Assembly: GCF_012913485.1 (NCBI RefSeq)
Contig: NZ_CP051774.1
Coordinates: 4,340,001-4,404,000, forward strand
Length of the DNA: 64,000 nucleotides
From: Luteolibacter luteus
Lineage (GTDB): Bacteria > Verrucomicrobiota > Verrucomicrobiia > Verrucomicrobiales > Akkermansiaceae
Direction of reading: 5' to 3'
Position 1 is the first letter of the stretch. Every line of letters starts with the position of its first letter. The position numbers and the translations under genes are program-made. The notes under the pieces are model-generated. The model was not told the origin of the DNA. It saw nothing but the letters and a program-made list of their open reading frames with translations, and did no database searches. This document shows positions 17,271 to 26,358 of the stretch, piece after piece.

Positions 17271-17837
17271 ATGGACCCGGAAACCGCCATCCTTGAAACC
17301 GAAGACGCCATGGAGAAAGCCGTGGAGTACCTTCTCCACGAGTTTGCCACCGTCCGTACGGGCAAGGCTTCTCCCGGCTTGATCGAGAACATCGACGTGC
17401 ACATCCACAGCTACGGCAGCGTCATGAAGCTGAAGCAGCTCGCCGTGATCAGTGCTCCGGAAGCCCGCCTGCTGGAAGTGAAGGTCTTCGATCCTTCCAC
17501 AACCCAGGACGTCGAGCGTGCGATTCGCGAATCCCGCCTCGGTCTGAATCCTGCCGCTGCCGGCAGCTCCCTGCGCGTCCCAATTCCCGAGCTATCCGAA
17601 GAACGCCGTGTTCAGATGGTTAAGCTCGTGAAGCAGCTTGCCGAGGAAGCCAAGGTCCGCGTGCGCGCCGTTCGGAAGGAAGGCATGGACGCCGCGAAGA
17701 AGATGAAGACTGACAACCTCCTCACCGAAGACGGCCAGAAAGACCACGAAGCCGAAGTCCAGAAGCTCACCGACAAGTACATCAAGGCGATTGATGAGCA
17801 TGTCGTGGCGAAGGAAAAGGAAGTGATGAAGGTTTGA
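17271..17837 (+). CDS. frr: Ribosome recycling factor
   Basis: Frr, with EF-G, splits post-termination ribosomes. The 188-aa product has the usual length and conserved segments: FATVRTGKASPGLIENI near residue 25, SPEAR-like SAPEARLLEVKVFDP near 62, and the helical RVQMVKLVKQLAEEAKVRVRAVR near 120. It is followed by a strong intrinsic terminator, so pyrH-frr ends here. Confidence 0.96.
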   Translation: MDPETAILETEDAMEKAVEYLLHEFATVRTGKASPGLIENIDVHIHSYGSVMKLKQLAVISAPEARLLEVKVFDPSTTQDVERAIRESRLGLNPAAAGSSLRVPIPELSEERRVQMVKLVKQLAEEAKVRVRAVRKEGMDAAKKMKTDNLLTEDGQKDHEAEVQKLTDKYIKAIDEHVVAKEKEVMKV

Positions 17838-17868
17838 TCGAAACCTCGGAAATCGAATTTCGAAACGA

Positions 17869-17903
17869 AGAAGGCGGCCTTTGGGGCCGCCTTCTGTGTT
17901 TTT
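17869..17903 (+). terminator. Intrinsic terminator after frr
   Basis: An 11-bp perfect stem (AGAAGGCGGCC and its complement) with a 5-base loop is followed by GTGTTTTT. It has the form of a classic rho-independent terminator. Confidence 0.9.
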
Positions 17904-17956
17904 GATTGTTCGTCTTCTGGTCGGTCACGTGTCGCTCAGGGCGCCTCCGCTGTCTC

Positions 17957-19837
17957 TCATAAGCTCCACTTCCCGCTGCCCTCGTCGAATCTCATCTTCT
18001 CCAGATTCACTCGGACGAATCCCACCGCATCCGCAGGCTCACCCGCGACGAGAGATCTCAAGCGATCCTCCTGCCCCTGCTCTTTCTTCGCGGCCTTCTC
18101 CGCGATGGAGCGGAACGCTGAAAAGTCCCCGGCCTGCGCTGCCCAGAAATCGAAGGGCTGTGGGTCCCGTCTCATTCGGAAGGCATACTTGCTACGCATC
18201 CAGCCCTCGTGGACGAAACGCTTCCAATCCAATCCGGGGTAGTTCCGCAGCAGCGGCTCCAATTTCTCCACGCCGCCGTCCAGCCTCGTCACCAATGCCG
18301 CCACATCCCCTGCCAACGCCGGGTCCTTGTCTTCTAACAGGACTGCCAGCGAAGCCTCGTCCATCGGCAGCCTCTCCTTCGCGAAGCGTTTCAGCAGGGG
18401 CAAGGCGTCAGCCTTCCAGCCCTTGGCCACAAAGATCTCCCCAAGCCGCGGATCGGTTGTCATGCGCTCCAACAGGGCTGGTTTGTCGGAATCGACCGCG
18501 TGCTTGAGGAGGAAAGCCTTAACGAAGTGATCCCACGCGAGGTCCGACCATGGATGGCGTGCCAACACATGAGGCATGCCTTCACGAGGGATTGTTTCCC
18601 CCTTTGCCTTCATGGGACCGCGGTTGGTCCATTGGATATCGTGATCCAAGCCGTTGAAGACCGTAGTGACATCCCCAGCGATCCCTGAGGGCACGGGAGG
18701 CAGGGGCTTGGGAGCTCTCGGCCTCTCGTTATCCGTTGGGGAGACTTTGATCAAGGGAGCCTCTTCGTCTCTTTCAAAGACCAGAAGTTCCAGTGACGGG
18801 AGCAATCGATCCCAGTCGGGGTTCTCCATGGGCGCCTCATATTCTCCGTTGATCCGGTTCCGGGTTACCGGGTAGAGCGCGAGCGGAACGGTGTTGTACA
18901 TGACTGCTCCGTTCTGGCGGAAGGAGTAATCGTCCCCTGGGAAATGGAGAAGAAGCGCAGAAAGTCCCCGTTGTTCCTCTGTGCCCGGCTGTGTGAGAAG
19001 TGCTTCGACGTCGATTGCGAGGTTCTTCCCCTTGGGTTCGACGCGGAGAACTTTGAGCCTGAGCCCGCCACCGCGGATCACGGTTCCCTCCACCGGTGCG
19101 AATCGGGAAACCAGGCGCATACGCGGAACCTCCGGTTGGGATGCATAGTCCTCCGTAGCGATGAAGTTGGCCTTTGGCGGCAAGATTTCACGAATTCCAG
19201 GCAGGAGGTCCCCATAGTTGTAGCGACCGCCGCCACCGCCGTAAGACCCGTAGGGATATCCGCGGAAGAGATGCGCGGTCTTCGGGTGAAACCATGCCCC
19301 GACCAGCAGGAGGCAGGTGACGGCGAGCGCGATTTTCTTCGCAGGTCCTGGTGCCTTGCTTCCTAGCAAGCCTCCCGCCGCCCGTAGGACGGCGGCAATC
19401 AGCATGAGGGAGAGAATGCCCCACAGGAACTTGCCGCTAAGAAGTTTCCACCACTGCCCGGGCTCGGGTGCCAAGGATATCTCAAGCGCCGCCAGCCTAA
19501 CCAGCAGTGACGGGAGCAGCGCCATGGCAAGCACGGCACAGGGAGCGAGCCATGCCTGTGCCCGTGGAAGGGGGCGCGTCCTCCAGCCGCCTTGGGTCAG
19601 GAAGACAGGCTCGGAAAACATGATGCGGAGAATGACCCAGCAGGCTGCCAGGATCTCCAGCATCATGTAGTTCGGTAGCGGCGGCAGGTAGGGATAGCCT
19701 GCTTCCCTTGGTGAAGCTAGGGACGCGATCCCCGTGCCGAAGTAGATGACGATCCCGACGCTGAAGATCCAGAAGCCGATGATCTCCCACCGGAATCGCC
19801 GGAAGGTAAGGCGGAAGGAATGGAGAAAGGTTTTCAT
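17957..19837 (-). CDS. ABC transporter permease-like protein with large soluble domain
   Basis: The 626-aa protein starts with about six membrane helices (residues 20-190) arranged like an ABC-2 permease. It continues with a long soluble region of about 430 residues. The last 200 residues (LLKRFAKERLPMDEASLAVL and onward) resemble HEAT-like helical repeats. It follows the other permease after a 7-base gap and is downstream of the ATPase, so it is likely part of one exporter. Permease with a long soluble tail is unusual for YtrBCD-type systems. Substrate is unknown. Confidence 0.65.
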   Translation of the reverse strand: MKTFLHSFRLTFRRFRWEIIGFWIFSVGIVIYFGTGIASLASPREAGYPYLPPLPNYMMLEILAACWVILRIMFSEPVFLTQGGWRTRPLPRAQAWLAPCAVLAMALLPSLLVRLAALEISLAPEPGQWWKLLSGKFLWGILSLMLIAAVLRAAGGLLGSKAPGPAKKIALAVTCLLLVGAWFHPKTAHLFRGYPYGSYGGGGGRYNYGDLLPGIREILPPKANFIATEDYASQPEVPRMRLVSRFAPVEGTVIRGGGLRLKVLRVEPKGKNLAIDVEALLTQPGTEEQRGLSALLLHFPGDDYSFRQNGAVMYNTVPLALYPVTRNRINGEYEAPMENPDWDRLLPSLELLVFERDEEAPLIKVSPTDNERPRAPKPLPPVPSGIAGDVTTVFNGLDHDIQWTNRGPMKAKGETIPREGMPHVLARHPWSDLAWDHFVKAFLLKHAVDSDKPALLERMTTDPRLGEIFVAKGWKADALPLLKRFAKERLPMDEASLAVLLEDKDPALAGDVAALVTRLDGGVEKLEPLLRNYPGLDWKRFVHEGWMRSKYAFRMRRDPQPFDFWAAQAGDFSAFRSIAEKAAKKEQGQEDRLRSLVAGEPADAVGFVRVNLEKMRFDEGSGKWSL

Positions 19838-19844
19838 GGGAGGG

Positions 19845-22397
19845 TCAGGGGCTTTCAGGGGAAATCGGTATCCAGAGCCGCGCTAGCGGGTCGTAGTGAA
19901 AGTCTGCAGGTTCTCCCGCCGCCAAAGTGCCGATCACTTGTTTCCAATCCTCCGGCTCACCGGGAATGAGGACGACCTTGCGCATCTGCTCCGCAAACCG
20001 CCGCTTGTCCTCATCGCTCAATTGCTTCCACAGGCTGAGCAGATCCGAGAACGCCTCCGGGATGCCATGGGCGGCAGGGGCATAGTAGAAGGAGATCCGG
20101 TAGTCCAAACCGCTGACGGGAAAGCGCCGGTTTGCCAATCCCCGGTAATTCTTCAGCAAGACCTCCGTGAGCCGGGGCTCGATCCCGGGGAGCTGGCGGA
20201 TCTTTTCGTAGATGTCGAACCAAGGCTCTTGCTCCAGAAGTGCCGGATAGGTCCGGGGGTCTTCCAACATCGCCACCATGATCTGGCTGAAGGGGGCTTC
20301 CTTGATGCCTCCGGCTGTCGCCATCTGCAGGATCTGCGGCTTGGCATCCTCGACCCAGCCGCGACGGATCAGCACGTCGGGGATCCAGTTTCCATCGGGC
20401 TTTACGTTTTGTTCGAGCAATGCCGAGATCACTTCTCCCTTCCGTGATTCGGGGCAGGCCAATGCGATGGCAGTGCCTTCAGGGATGGAGGAGGGCTGCG
20501 TGTTGCTTGATCGTATGAGGAGCCGGTCGAGATATCGCGGCACGAAGTCGGCCATGTTCCTGCTCTCCCAGCCGGACTGATCCGACCAAGAGTAGGAGGC
20601 GATCATCCACTTCTCGAACTCCTGGAAGCTCGCCGTGGCTGGATCAGGTCGCTCCTCAAAAGGAGGCGGATCGAAGGAGTCCCGGACTTTCGGATCTCCC
20701 CACTCAAGGGTCAGTTGCAGGGGAAGGGGCTTCGTGTGGATTTCTTCCTCAGTCTTCGCGAGGTTCACCCTCTTGAGCAGCATGAAACGTGCATTGTCGT
20801 AGCCTTCGAGATCCCGCGAGCCGTTGCTGATTTGCCCGGTGATATAAAAGTAACGCATGGCAAGGATGCCGGGAGACAAGGACATCCGGCCTTGGTGAGA
20901 AGTCCACGCGATCCGCGCCATCCCCAGGGAGGGAAAATAAATTACCGGAGTCCAATCCAGCATCGGTATCTCGTCAGGGATCTCCGGGCCGCTGCTCCTC
21001 ATCACCGTGCAGATATCCGCGATGGGCATGCGGTCTTCGACGTCGAGCCGGCGGATATGGATTTCCATGTCCTTCCTCTTGATCTGGACCGGATCTCCGA
21101 GGGGGACGTCGATGAGCTTCTCAAAGCGGAAGATTTTTCCATGGAGCGTCATTCTCAGGCTCGCATCGGCATGGCTTCCGAGCTCGATAGGAGTGAAGGT
21201 CTCGGCCAGCAACGCGCTGTCCGATAGCGAGCTCGGGCCGTCCCATTTGAGCTCCGATCTCTCCGGGGCCACAGCCGCGGTGAGCGCCTTCCAATCAGGA
21301 AGGGAATGATACATCGGTTCCCAAGGATTTGACTTAGGGGTCTCGCTAATCACCTGGTTTCCGGACAGCAGCTCGGACTTCGCTCCCGGCGTCCATGTGG
21401 CAAAGCATCCTTCCGGAAGCCCTGTCACCTCCAGTGACATGAGCATGCTCAATACGGGCGAGCCCACCGAGGTGCTGCTATTGGTGAAAGCTCCGCGCCC
21501 ATAGGAGCTTCTACCGATGCTCCCTTGGAGCCGGTCATTCTTCACCTCGGCCCGCACCTGCCCGCTCCAGTCCGGCAGGCTTGCTTGCTGCATCTGTGGC
21601 AGGGGTGGCCTGGGTCGCGCGAAATGGCATGCGAGCAGGACCAGAAGGATCACGGTCGCAACCTTTTTCGCATGGGCCAGTTGTCTCGGGATGAAGATCA
21701 CCAGCAGGGCGACGACAGCGGCCGCTACCCACAAGGGGACAAGGAGGTGAGGAGTCAGTGGTCCGGTATTGAGTAGGCTGCCGAACCACGATGGCCCTGG
21801 TGAAATCCTGAGGAGAAAGGGAAGAATCTGGAAGGATACGGCAATGGCGAACATGCCTGCTACCCAAGTCCACCAGCTCCCGCAGATGGCTCCGAAGAGC
21901 ATCACCCCCGCGAGCTTCGGCAGATTTGCCATCGCTATGGTCCATCCCGCGGCGAGGGCGTCACTCAGGGAAAAACCGTGGACCAGAGGGATCGCAATGG
22001 AGACGACCGATAGCGGGATAATCAGGAACAACAGCAGCCCGCTACCTTTGGCCGCCGCGCTCTCCAACTTCCGTACCGGCTTCGCATCGGACCACATCCG
22101 GGAATGAAAACCCAAGCTGCCCGCCACCAGCAGGACGGCTCCCGTGGCTATCCAGCCGAAAGTGAGAAAGATCCAGTTCCTCACGACCGGAATCGCGCCA
22201 TGCTTCTCTAGAATTCCGACCAGTTCGCTGTCGCTCCATCCCCGCGACCCTAGGCTCAAAGGCATCTCGAACTTCTCCGGTGAGAAACTCAAGGCAGGCC
22301 ATGCGGCAAAAAGGAGCAATAGCCAGCAGGCGAGGATCAACCAGCGGAGCCGGTGCCAATCCGTCTTCAGGAGATGCAGGACGATGCGCAGGTTCAT
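19845..22397 (-). CDS. ABC transporter permease-like protein with large soluble domain
   Basis: The 850-aa protein has the same plan as its downstream neighbour: about six membrane helices in the first 250 residues, then a beta-rich middle and a helical C-terminal part with repeated Leu-rich segments. It lies directly after the ABC ATPase with a 12-base gap. The two permeases may form a heterodimer with the ATPase. No substrate-binding protein is present. It resembles the YtrBCDEF type of GntR-controlled ABC system in gene order, although those permeases are shorter. Confidence 0.6.
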   Translation of the reverse strand: MNLRIVLHLLKTDWHRLRWLILACWLLLLFAAWPALSFSPEKFEMPLSLGSRGWSDSELVGILEKHGAIPVVRNWIFLTFGWIATGAVLLVAGSLGFHSRMWSDAKPVRKLESAAAKGSGLLLFLIIPLSVVSIAIPLVHGFSLSDALAAGWTIAMANLPKLAGVMLFGAICGSWWTWVAGMFAIAVSFQILPFLLRISPGPSWFGSLLNTGPLTPHLLVPLWVAAAVVALLVIFIPRQLAHAKKVATVILLVLLACHFARPRPPLPQMQQASLPDWSGQVRAEVKNDRLQGSIGRSSYGRGAFTNSSTSVGSPVLSMLMSLEVTGLPEGCFATWTPGAKSELLSGNQVISETPKSNPWEPMYHSLPDWKALTAAVAPERSELKWDGPSSLSDSALLAETFTPIELGSHADASLRMTLHGKIFRFEKLIDVPLGDPVQIKRKDMEIHIRRLDVEDRMPIADICTVMRSSGPEIPDEIPMLDWTPVIYFPSLGMARIAWTSHQGRMSLSPGILAMRYFYITGQISNGSRDLEGYDNARFMLLKRVNLAKTEEEIHTKPLPLQLTLEWGDPKVRDSFDPPPFEERPDPATASFQEFEKWMIASYSWSDQSGWESRNMADFVPRYLDRLLIRSSNTQPSSIPEGTAIALACPESRKGEVISALLEQNVKPDGNWIPDVLIRRGWVEDAKPQILQMATAGGIKEAPFSQIMVAMLEDPRTYPALLEQEPWFDIYEKIRQLPGIEPRLTEVLLKNYRGLANRRFPVSGLDYRISFYYAPAAHGIPEAFSDLLSLWKQLSDEDKRRFAEQMRKVVLIPGEPEDWKQVIGTLAAGEPADFHYDPLARLWIPISPESP

Positions 22398-22409
22398 GAC
22401 GAGTGGTTG

Positions 22410-23327
22410 TTAGGCTCCTGCATCCGCTTTCCCCGCACGCACCAGCGTGACGAAGAGTTCCCTCAGGCTGTAAGGCTGCACATCCGGCGGGGGGCAACCG
22501 GGGAAGACCCGCTCTGCCGCTTCTTGGAACCGCGCGGTTTCATGGGCGGTGTCCGCGAAGCGCAGCACTCGCCCGGAGGACTGCGGGGCGATCCACGTGT
22601 CCGGTAACAGGGGCAGATCACCGAAGTTTTCGGGAAGCAGTACCTCCACCCGGCGGTGCCGCGCGAGCAGGGACTCGGTACTTTCGTCCAGCAGGACCTT
22701 CCCGTGGTTCAGCATCACCACATGATCCGCCAGGCGATCCACTTCCTCGATATCGTGCGAAGATAGCACCACGGAAAAACCTTCCCCGCCCGCGAGTTCC
22801 AGCAGCCCCGTGATGAATTCATCCCGCACCAGCGGATCGAGCCCGGAGAACGGCTCATCCAGCACCAGCAGCTCGGGGCGGTAGGCCAGCGCGGAAATGA
22901 GCGCCGCCTTCATCCGCTGCCCTCGGGAGAGGTGCTTCAATTTCCGGTCACCCGGCAGCGCGAACTGCTTGCGGAGTTCCCGCTCCAGATCTCCATCCCA
23001 CTTCGGATAGAGCGGGCGGCACCACCCGAGAAATTGATCCACCGTCATCCAGTCCGGCAGCTCCATGCCTTCCGCCACGTAGCCGATGCGTGCGAGTTCC
23101 GCCGGGCCGATCTTCCGGGAATCCGCGCCCAGCACCCTCGCTTCGCCGCTGGAAGGACGCACTAGGTTCAGCGCGATCTTCAGCGCCGTGGATTTTCCTG
23201 CGCCGTTCGGCCCCAGCAGCGCGGTGATTGATCCCGCGGGTACGCGGAAGCTCGCGTCCTTCAGCGCGTTGGAGCGGCCGAAGCGCCGGCTGACCTGATG
23301 GAATTCTAACAACGAGTTCATAGGCAT
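22410..23327 (-). CDS. ABC transporter ATP-binding protein
   Basis: This is a standard ABC ATPase of about 305 aa. The Walker A motif is LLGPNGAGKSTALK near residue 37. The signature is LSRGQRMKAAL, with Arg in place of the first Gly of LSGGQ. Walker B is LLVLDEPFSGLD, followed by the switch His in SSHDIEEVDRLADH. The last 80 residues form a regulatory extension that ends near PYSLRELFVTLV. It sits between a GntR regulator and two permeases, so it energises their transport. The start is at 23327 or at the Met two codons later. Confidence 0.88.
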   Translation of the reverse strand: MPMNSLLEFHQVSRRFGRSNALKDASFRVPAGSITALLGPNGAGKSTALKIALNLVRPSSGEARVLGADSRKIGPAELARIGYVAEGMELPDWMTVDQFLGWCRPLYPKWDGDLERELRKQFALPGDRKLKHLSRGQRMKAALISALAYRPELLVLDEPFSGLDPLVRDEFITGLLELAGGEGFSVVLSSHDIEEVDRLADHVVMLNHGKVLLDESTESLLARHRRVEVLLPENFGDLPLLPDTWIAPQSSGRVLRFADTAHETARFQEAAERVFPGCPPPDVQPYSLRELFVTLVRAGKADAGA

Positions 23328-23334
23328 CGCAGAT

Positions 23335-23709
23335 TCAGTCTTCGGAAAGGGTTCGCCGCAGCGCTTCCTGGGTTTCCTCCGCGCTCAAGCCCAGCAGGCC
23401 CGCTTGGCGGATAAGGTCGCGGCAGGCGGGGAGGAGTTGGGAAATCAATTGCTCCCGTGAGGATCCGGCTGGCTTCACCACCACCATTCCCGCTCCCGGC
23501 CGGGTCGCCAGGAAACCCGCGTCGCGAAGCTCGAGCACCGCCTTGTGCGCCGTGGTCGGGGAAATCTTCAATTCCTGGGCCAGCACCCGCACGGAAGGGA
23601 ATTTCTCCCCCGGAGCCATCTCGCCGGTCAGCACGGCCCGCTGTACCGCCTTGACCAATTGGTCGGAGACCGGAACGCCGTCGAGGAGATGGAAACGGAA
23701 AGGAAGCAT
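23335..23709 (-). CDS. GntR-family regulator (YtrA subfamily)
   Basis: This short GntR protein has a winged-helix DNA-binding domain (about residues 15-75) with the recognition helix in LAQELKISPTTAHKAVLELR and the wing GFLATRPGAGMVVV. Only about 45 residues follow, too few for an effector domain, which is typical of the YtrA branch that controls adjacent ABC transporters. It is the first gene of the regulator-ATPase-permease block and stands next to a perfect palindrome. The start is at 23709 rather than an upstream ATG at 23754, because the longer form would code through the operator. Confidence 0.88.
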   Translation of the reverse strand: MLPFRFHLLDGVPVSDQLVKAVQRAVLTGEMAPGEKFPSVRVLAQELKISPTTAHKAVLELRDAGFLATRPGAGMVVVKPAGSSREQLISQLLPACRDLIRQAGLLGLSAEETQEALRRTLSED

Positions 23710-23711
23710 GT

Positions 23712-23740
23712 CAACTGTATCAGTATGACTGATACAGTTG
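23712..23740. promoter_or_regulatory. Operator palindrome upstream of the GntR gene
   Basis: A perfect inverted repeat has 12-bp arms (CAACTGTATCAG and its complement) around a 5-base spacer (TATGA). It ends two bases before the regulator's start codon. A minus-strand -10-like CATACT lies inside it. The likely role is autorepression by the GntR protein of the whole ABC operon. Confidence 0.8.
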
Positions 23741-23805
23741 GGTCCTGAAGGCAAGCGGATTTTTTGAAGTTCCTCCTGCCCTGCATCTGCCGGACTTCCT
23801 TCGGC

Positions 23806-24174
23806 TTAGTAGAAGAAAAGACTCCAGATCGTCCCGCTGCACCCGGAGATCCACAGGATCAGAGACAGCGTGCTGCCCCACGAAAAGATCCGGTAAGACG
23901 GCACAAGTCCCCACCACCAGCGGAAGTGAGCGAAGGCGGCGGCACCGAAATGACAGAGCGCCAGCCACTTCGCGGCGGTTCCGTGGATCTGGTCCCAGCC
24001 CCCGCGACGTTCCGGTATGTAGAACAACTCCCTCTCAAACCCCAGCTGCGCGTACCAAGCCAGCGCGATCGGTAGAACGATACCAAGTAGGATCATCTTC
24101 ACCCGCCCTCCACTGTCGGGTGGATAGGAAAGGTCCTCAATGCCTAGGCTGTTGTCGGGCTCGTGTCCTTGCAT
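23806..24174 (-). CDS. Small membrane protein of unknown function
   Basis: The 122-aa product has about three hydrophobic segments: residues 26-42, 68-90 and 97-119. Trp and Phe are abundant near the C-terminus. It has no recognisable family. It is on the same strand as the ABC block but upstream of the GntR operator, so it is separately controlled. It may be an ordinary uncharacterised inner-membrane protein. Confidence 0.55.
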   Translation of the reverse strand: MQGHEPDNSLGIEDLSYPPDSGGRVKMILLGIVLPIALAWYAQLGFERELFYIPERRGGWDQIHGTAAKWLALCHFGAAAFAHFRWWWGLVPSYRIFSWGSTLSLILWISGCSGTIWSLFFY

Positions 24175-24247
24175 GATCGATCGCGGCGCACCTATTGCTC
24201 TCAGGGCCCGCGGTGAATGAAAAAAGCCGTGTCGCGATTGGAGTCGC

Positions 24248-25009
24248 TCACCCGAGGGTCAGCGTCACCGGACAATGGTCCGACCCCGTGATATGGGGCA
24301 GGATTTCCGCGCTCTTTACGCCGCCGATCCCGTTCGGGCTCACGCCGAAATAGTCGATCCGCCAGCCCACGTTTCGCGCGCGGGCCCCGCCACGCATGCT
24401 CCACCAGGAGTAGGCATCCTTCTTGTCCGGGTAAAAGTGGCGGAAGGTATCGTGGAAGCCGCTCTCTAACAGCATTCCGAAGCCTGCTCGCTCCTCGTCG
24501 CTGAAGCCCGCGCTCTTCCGGTTGTCCTTCGGTCGCGCGATGTCGATTTCCTGGTGCGCCACATTGAGATCCCCACAGAAAATCACCGGCTTCCCGGTCT
24601 TCGCCAAGCCTCCGAGGTAAAGTCGGAATGCCTCATCCCACTCCATGCGGTAAGGCAGGCGCCGTAGCTCATCCTGGGCATTCGGCGTGTAAACGTTCAC
24701 CAGATGGAAGTCCGGATACTCCAGTGTTAGCACGCGCCCTTCCTTGTCGTGATGATCGATCCCCATGCCCCTGCGCACGCTCAGCGGCTCGTCGCGCGTG
24801 AAAACGACCACTCCGGAATAGCCCGGTTTGTCCGCGGAATTCCAGTAAGAGCGATAGCCGCCGAACTCCAGCGGCAGGGCCACTTGCTCTTCCCGTGCCT
24901 TGGTTTCCTGCAGGCACAGGATTTCCGGGTGCTCGGAAGTCATGAACTCCGGCAGGCCTTTGCCGAGTGCCGAGCGGATGCCATTTACGTTCCAAGAGAT
25001 GAGCTTCAT
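24248..25009 (-). CDS. xth: Exodeoxyribonuclease III / AP endonuclease
   Basis: ExoIII cuts abasic sites and trims 3' ends during base-excision repair. The 253-aa protein contains the family landmarks in order: SWNVNGIRSALGKGL (residues 3-17), the metal-binding Glu in LCLQETKA, NVYTPNAQ, FCGDLNVAHQEIDIARP with Asp and Asn, YSWWSMRGGARARNVGWRID, and the catalytic His in GSDHCPVTLTL. I chose the Met at 25009 because the 42 residues of the longer frame are not conserved. It is monocistronic, downstream of the rpsI terminator. Confidence 0.95.
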   Translation of the reverse strand: MKLISWNVNGIRSALGKGLPEFMTSEHPEILCLQETKAREEQVALPLEFGGYRSYWNSADKPGYSGVVVFTRDEPLSVRRGMGIDHHDKEGRVLTLEYPDFHLVNVYTPNAQDELRRLPYRMEWDEAFRLYLGGLAKTGKPVIFCGDLNVAHQEIDIARPKDNRKSAGFSDEERAGFGMLLESGFHDTFRHFYPDKKDAYSWWSMRGGARARNVGWRIDYFGVSPNGIGGVKSAEILPHITGSDHCPVTLTLG

Positions 25010-25139
25010 GGCCGGAAGCAAAGCGGGCAGGGCAGGGGTGGGGGAAGTTAAAAGAAAGGTAGGAATGAGTGCCCCGCCCGTTTGGTAGAGCCATTTCAAC
25101 TTTCTGAATCGCGGCCTCCCGGGAGCGGTATCCACATCG

Positions 25140-25179
25140 CGAAAAACAGAAAAGCCGCACCCCGTTCGGAGTGCGGCTT
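25140..25179 (-). terminator. Intrinsic terminator after rpsI
   Basis: On the minus strand a 9-bp stem (AAGCCGCAC and its complement) is followed by TTCTGTTTTT. It lies just past the rpsI stop and ends the rplM-rpsI operon. Confidence 0.85.
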
Positions 25180-25201
25180 CTCGTGAAGAGCGAAGTGCCG
25201 A

Positions 25202-25597
25202 TTAGCGCTTGGAGAACTGGAAGCGCTTGCGGGCACCGGGGCGACCGGGCTTCTTGCGTTCCTTCATGCGCGGGTCGCGGCGAAGCAAGCCGTGCGGCTT
25301 GATGACCTTGCGGAGCTCGGCGTCGAAGATCGTGAGTGCACGGGCCACGGCGAGGCGGATCGCACCGGCCTGGCCGTGAACGCCACCGCCGGAAGCGGAA
25401 ACGACCACGTCGAACTTGTTCAGCAGATTGGCGTGCTGGAAGGGAGCCAGAACGGTGTTCTGGAGGGGCAGCGTCGGGAGGTATTCCTCAAAGGAACGAC
25501 CATTGATGACGATCTGTCCGCTGCCTTCGGTCATGCGGACGCGGGCGACGGCATTTTTGCGGCGGCCGGTCGCGCTGAGATTCTTGGCTTCGCTCAT
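25202..25597 (-). CDS. rpsI: 30S ribosomal protein S9
   Basis: S9 sits in the 30S head, and its C-terminal tail reaches the P-site tRNA. At 131 aa it has the standard length and conserved segments TGRRKNAVARVR, GGGVHGQAGAIRLAVARAL, the long basic stretch LLRRDPRMKERKKPG and the final KRFQFSKR. It follows rplM on the same transcript after 32 bases. Confidence 0.97.
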   Translation of the reverse strand: MSEAKNLSATGRRKNAVARVRMTEGSGQIVINGRSFEEYLPTLPLQNTVLAPFQHANLLNKFDVVVSASGGGVHGQAGAIRLAVARALTIFDAELRKVIKPHGLLRRDPRMKERKKPGRPGARKRFQFSKR

Positions 25598-25629
25598 GTC
25601 AAAAAGAGTTCGGGACTACCGGTTCCGGT

Positions 25630-26061
25630 TCAGGCGATTTCGTAGGCCTGAGGCTGTTGGGCTTCGTGCGGGTGGGACTCACCGGCGTAGACCTTCAGCT
25701 TGCCGTATTGGGCGCGACCGAGACGGTTCTTGGGGATCATGCCCCAGACGGCGTTCTCGACCAGCAGCACCGGGCGGCGCTTGCGGACCATGCGTGGGGT
25801 TTCCACCTTCTTGCCGCCGACGTAGCCGGTGAAACGGGTGTAAATCTTGTCGTGCTCCTTCGTGCCGGTAAGGACGACCTTGTCCGCGTTGATCACCACG
25901 ACGAAATCGCCGGTGTCGATATGCGGGGTGAAAATGGGCTTGTGCTTGCCGCGGAGCAGGCGCGCAGCTTCGACCGCGACTTGACCCAGGACCTTGTCCT
26001 TGGCGTCGATCACGTACCAATTGCGCTCGATGTCGGTCGGCTTGGCGGAAAACGTCTTCAT
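25630..26061 (-). CDS. rplM: 50S ribosomal protein L13
   Basis: L13 is an early assembly protein of the large subunit. The 143-aa product from the ATG at 26061 has the normal length, starting [20 protein letters not shown], with [16 protein letters not shown] and the motif [20 protein letters not shown]. The longer in-frame start adds 30 residues that are not part of L13. It is first in the rplM-rpsI operon, behind a strong promoter. Confidence 0.97.
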   Translation of the reverse strand: MKTFSAKPTDIERNWYVIDAKDKVLGQVAVEAARLLRGKHKPIFTPHIDTGDFVVVINADKVVLTGTKEHDKIYTRFTGYVGGKKVETPRMVRKRRPVLLVENAVWGMIPKNRLGRAQYGKLKVYAGESHPHEAQQPQAYEIA

Positions 26062-26122
26062 GTTGGAACCGGAATTGCCCGTCGCCTTCCCGGAGTTGGC
26101 GTCCAGAGGCGGAGGGGCGCGC

Positions 26123-26151
26123 AAGCTAGTGAGCCGCCCAAACGGTGTCAA
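26123..26151 (-). promoter_or_regulatory. Promoter of rplM-rpsI
   Basis: On the minus strand TTGACA (26146-26151) and TAGCTT (26123-26128) are separated by exactly 17 bases. The predicted start near 26116 leaves a 55-base leader before rplM. Confidence 0.75.
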
Positions 26152-26287
26152 TCGGAAATCAGCGGGAACTTTTCGGGCGTGGAACGTACCGTGTGGAACT
26201 CCGGGGCTCCTGACCCGGTCCCTACCCCGGCTTTAATCCTTTTCCGAGGGGGCACACAAGGTGCTGTTATCTCCCTCCCTAGCTTGT

Positions 26288-26329
26288 GGCAGCAGCCTTT
26301 CTTTCCTTGTGGAGAAAGGGCCGGCTGCC
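26288..26329 (+). other. Long imperfect hairpin before the P-loop gene
   Basis: GGCAGC pairs with GCTGCC, and CCTTTCT with AGAAAGG further in, giving a stem of about 14-15 pairs with a bulge and an 10-base loop. It ends 30 bases before the start codon, so it may influence translation or mark a leader. Confidence 0.4.
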
Positions 26330-26358
26330 CATGATTTTCCTACACGGTCCTCTCCCCC

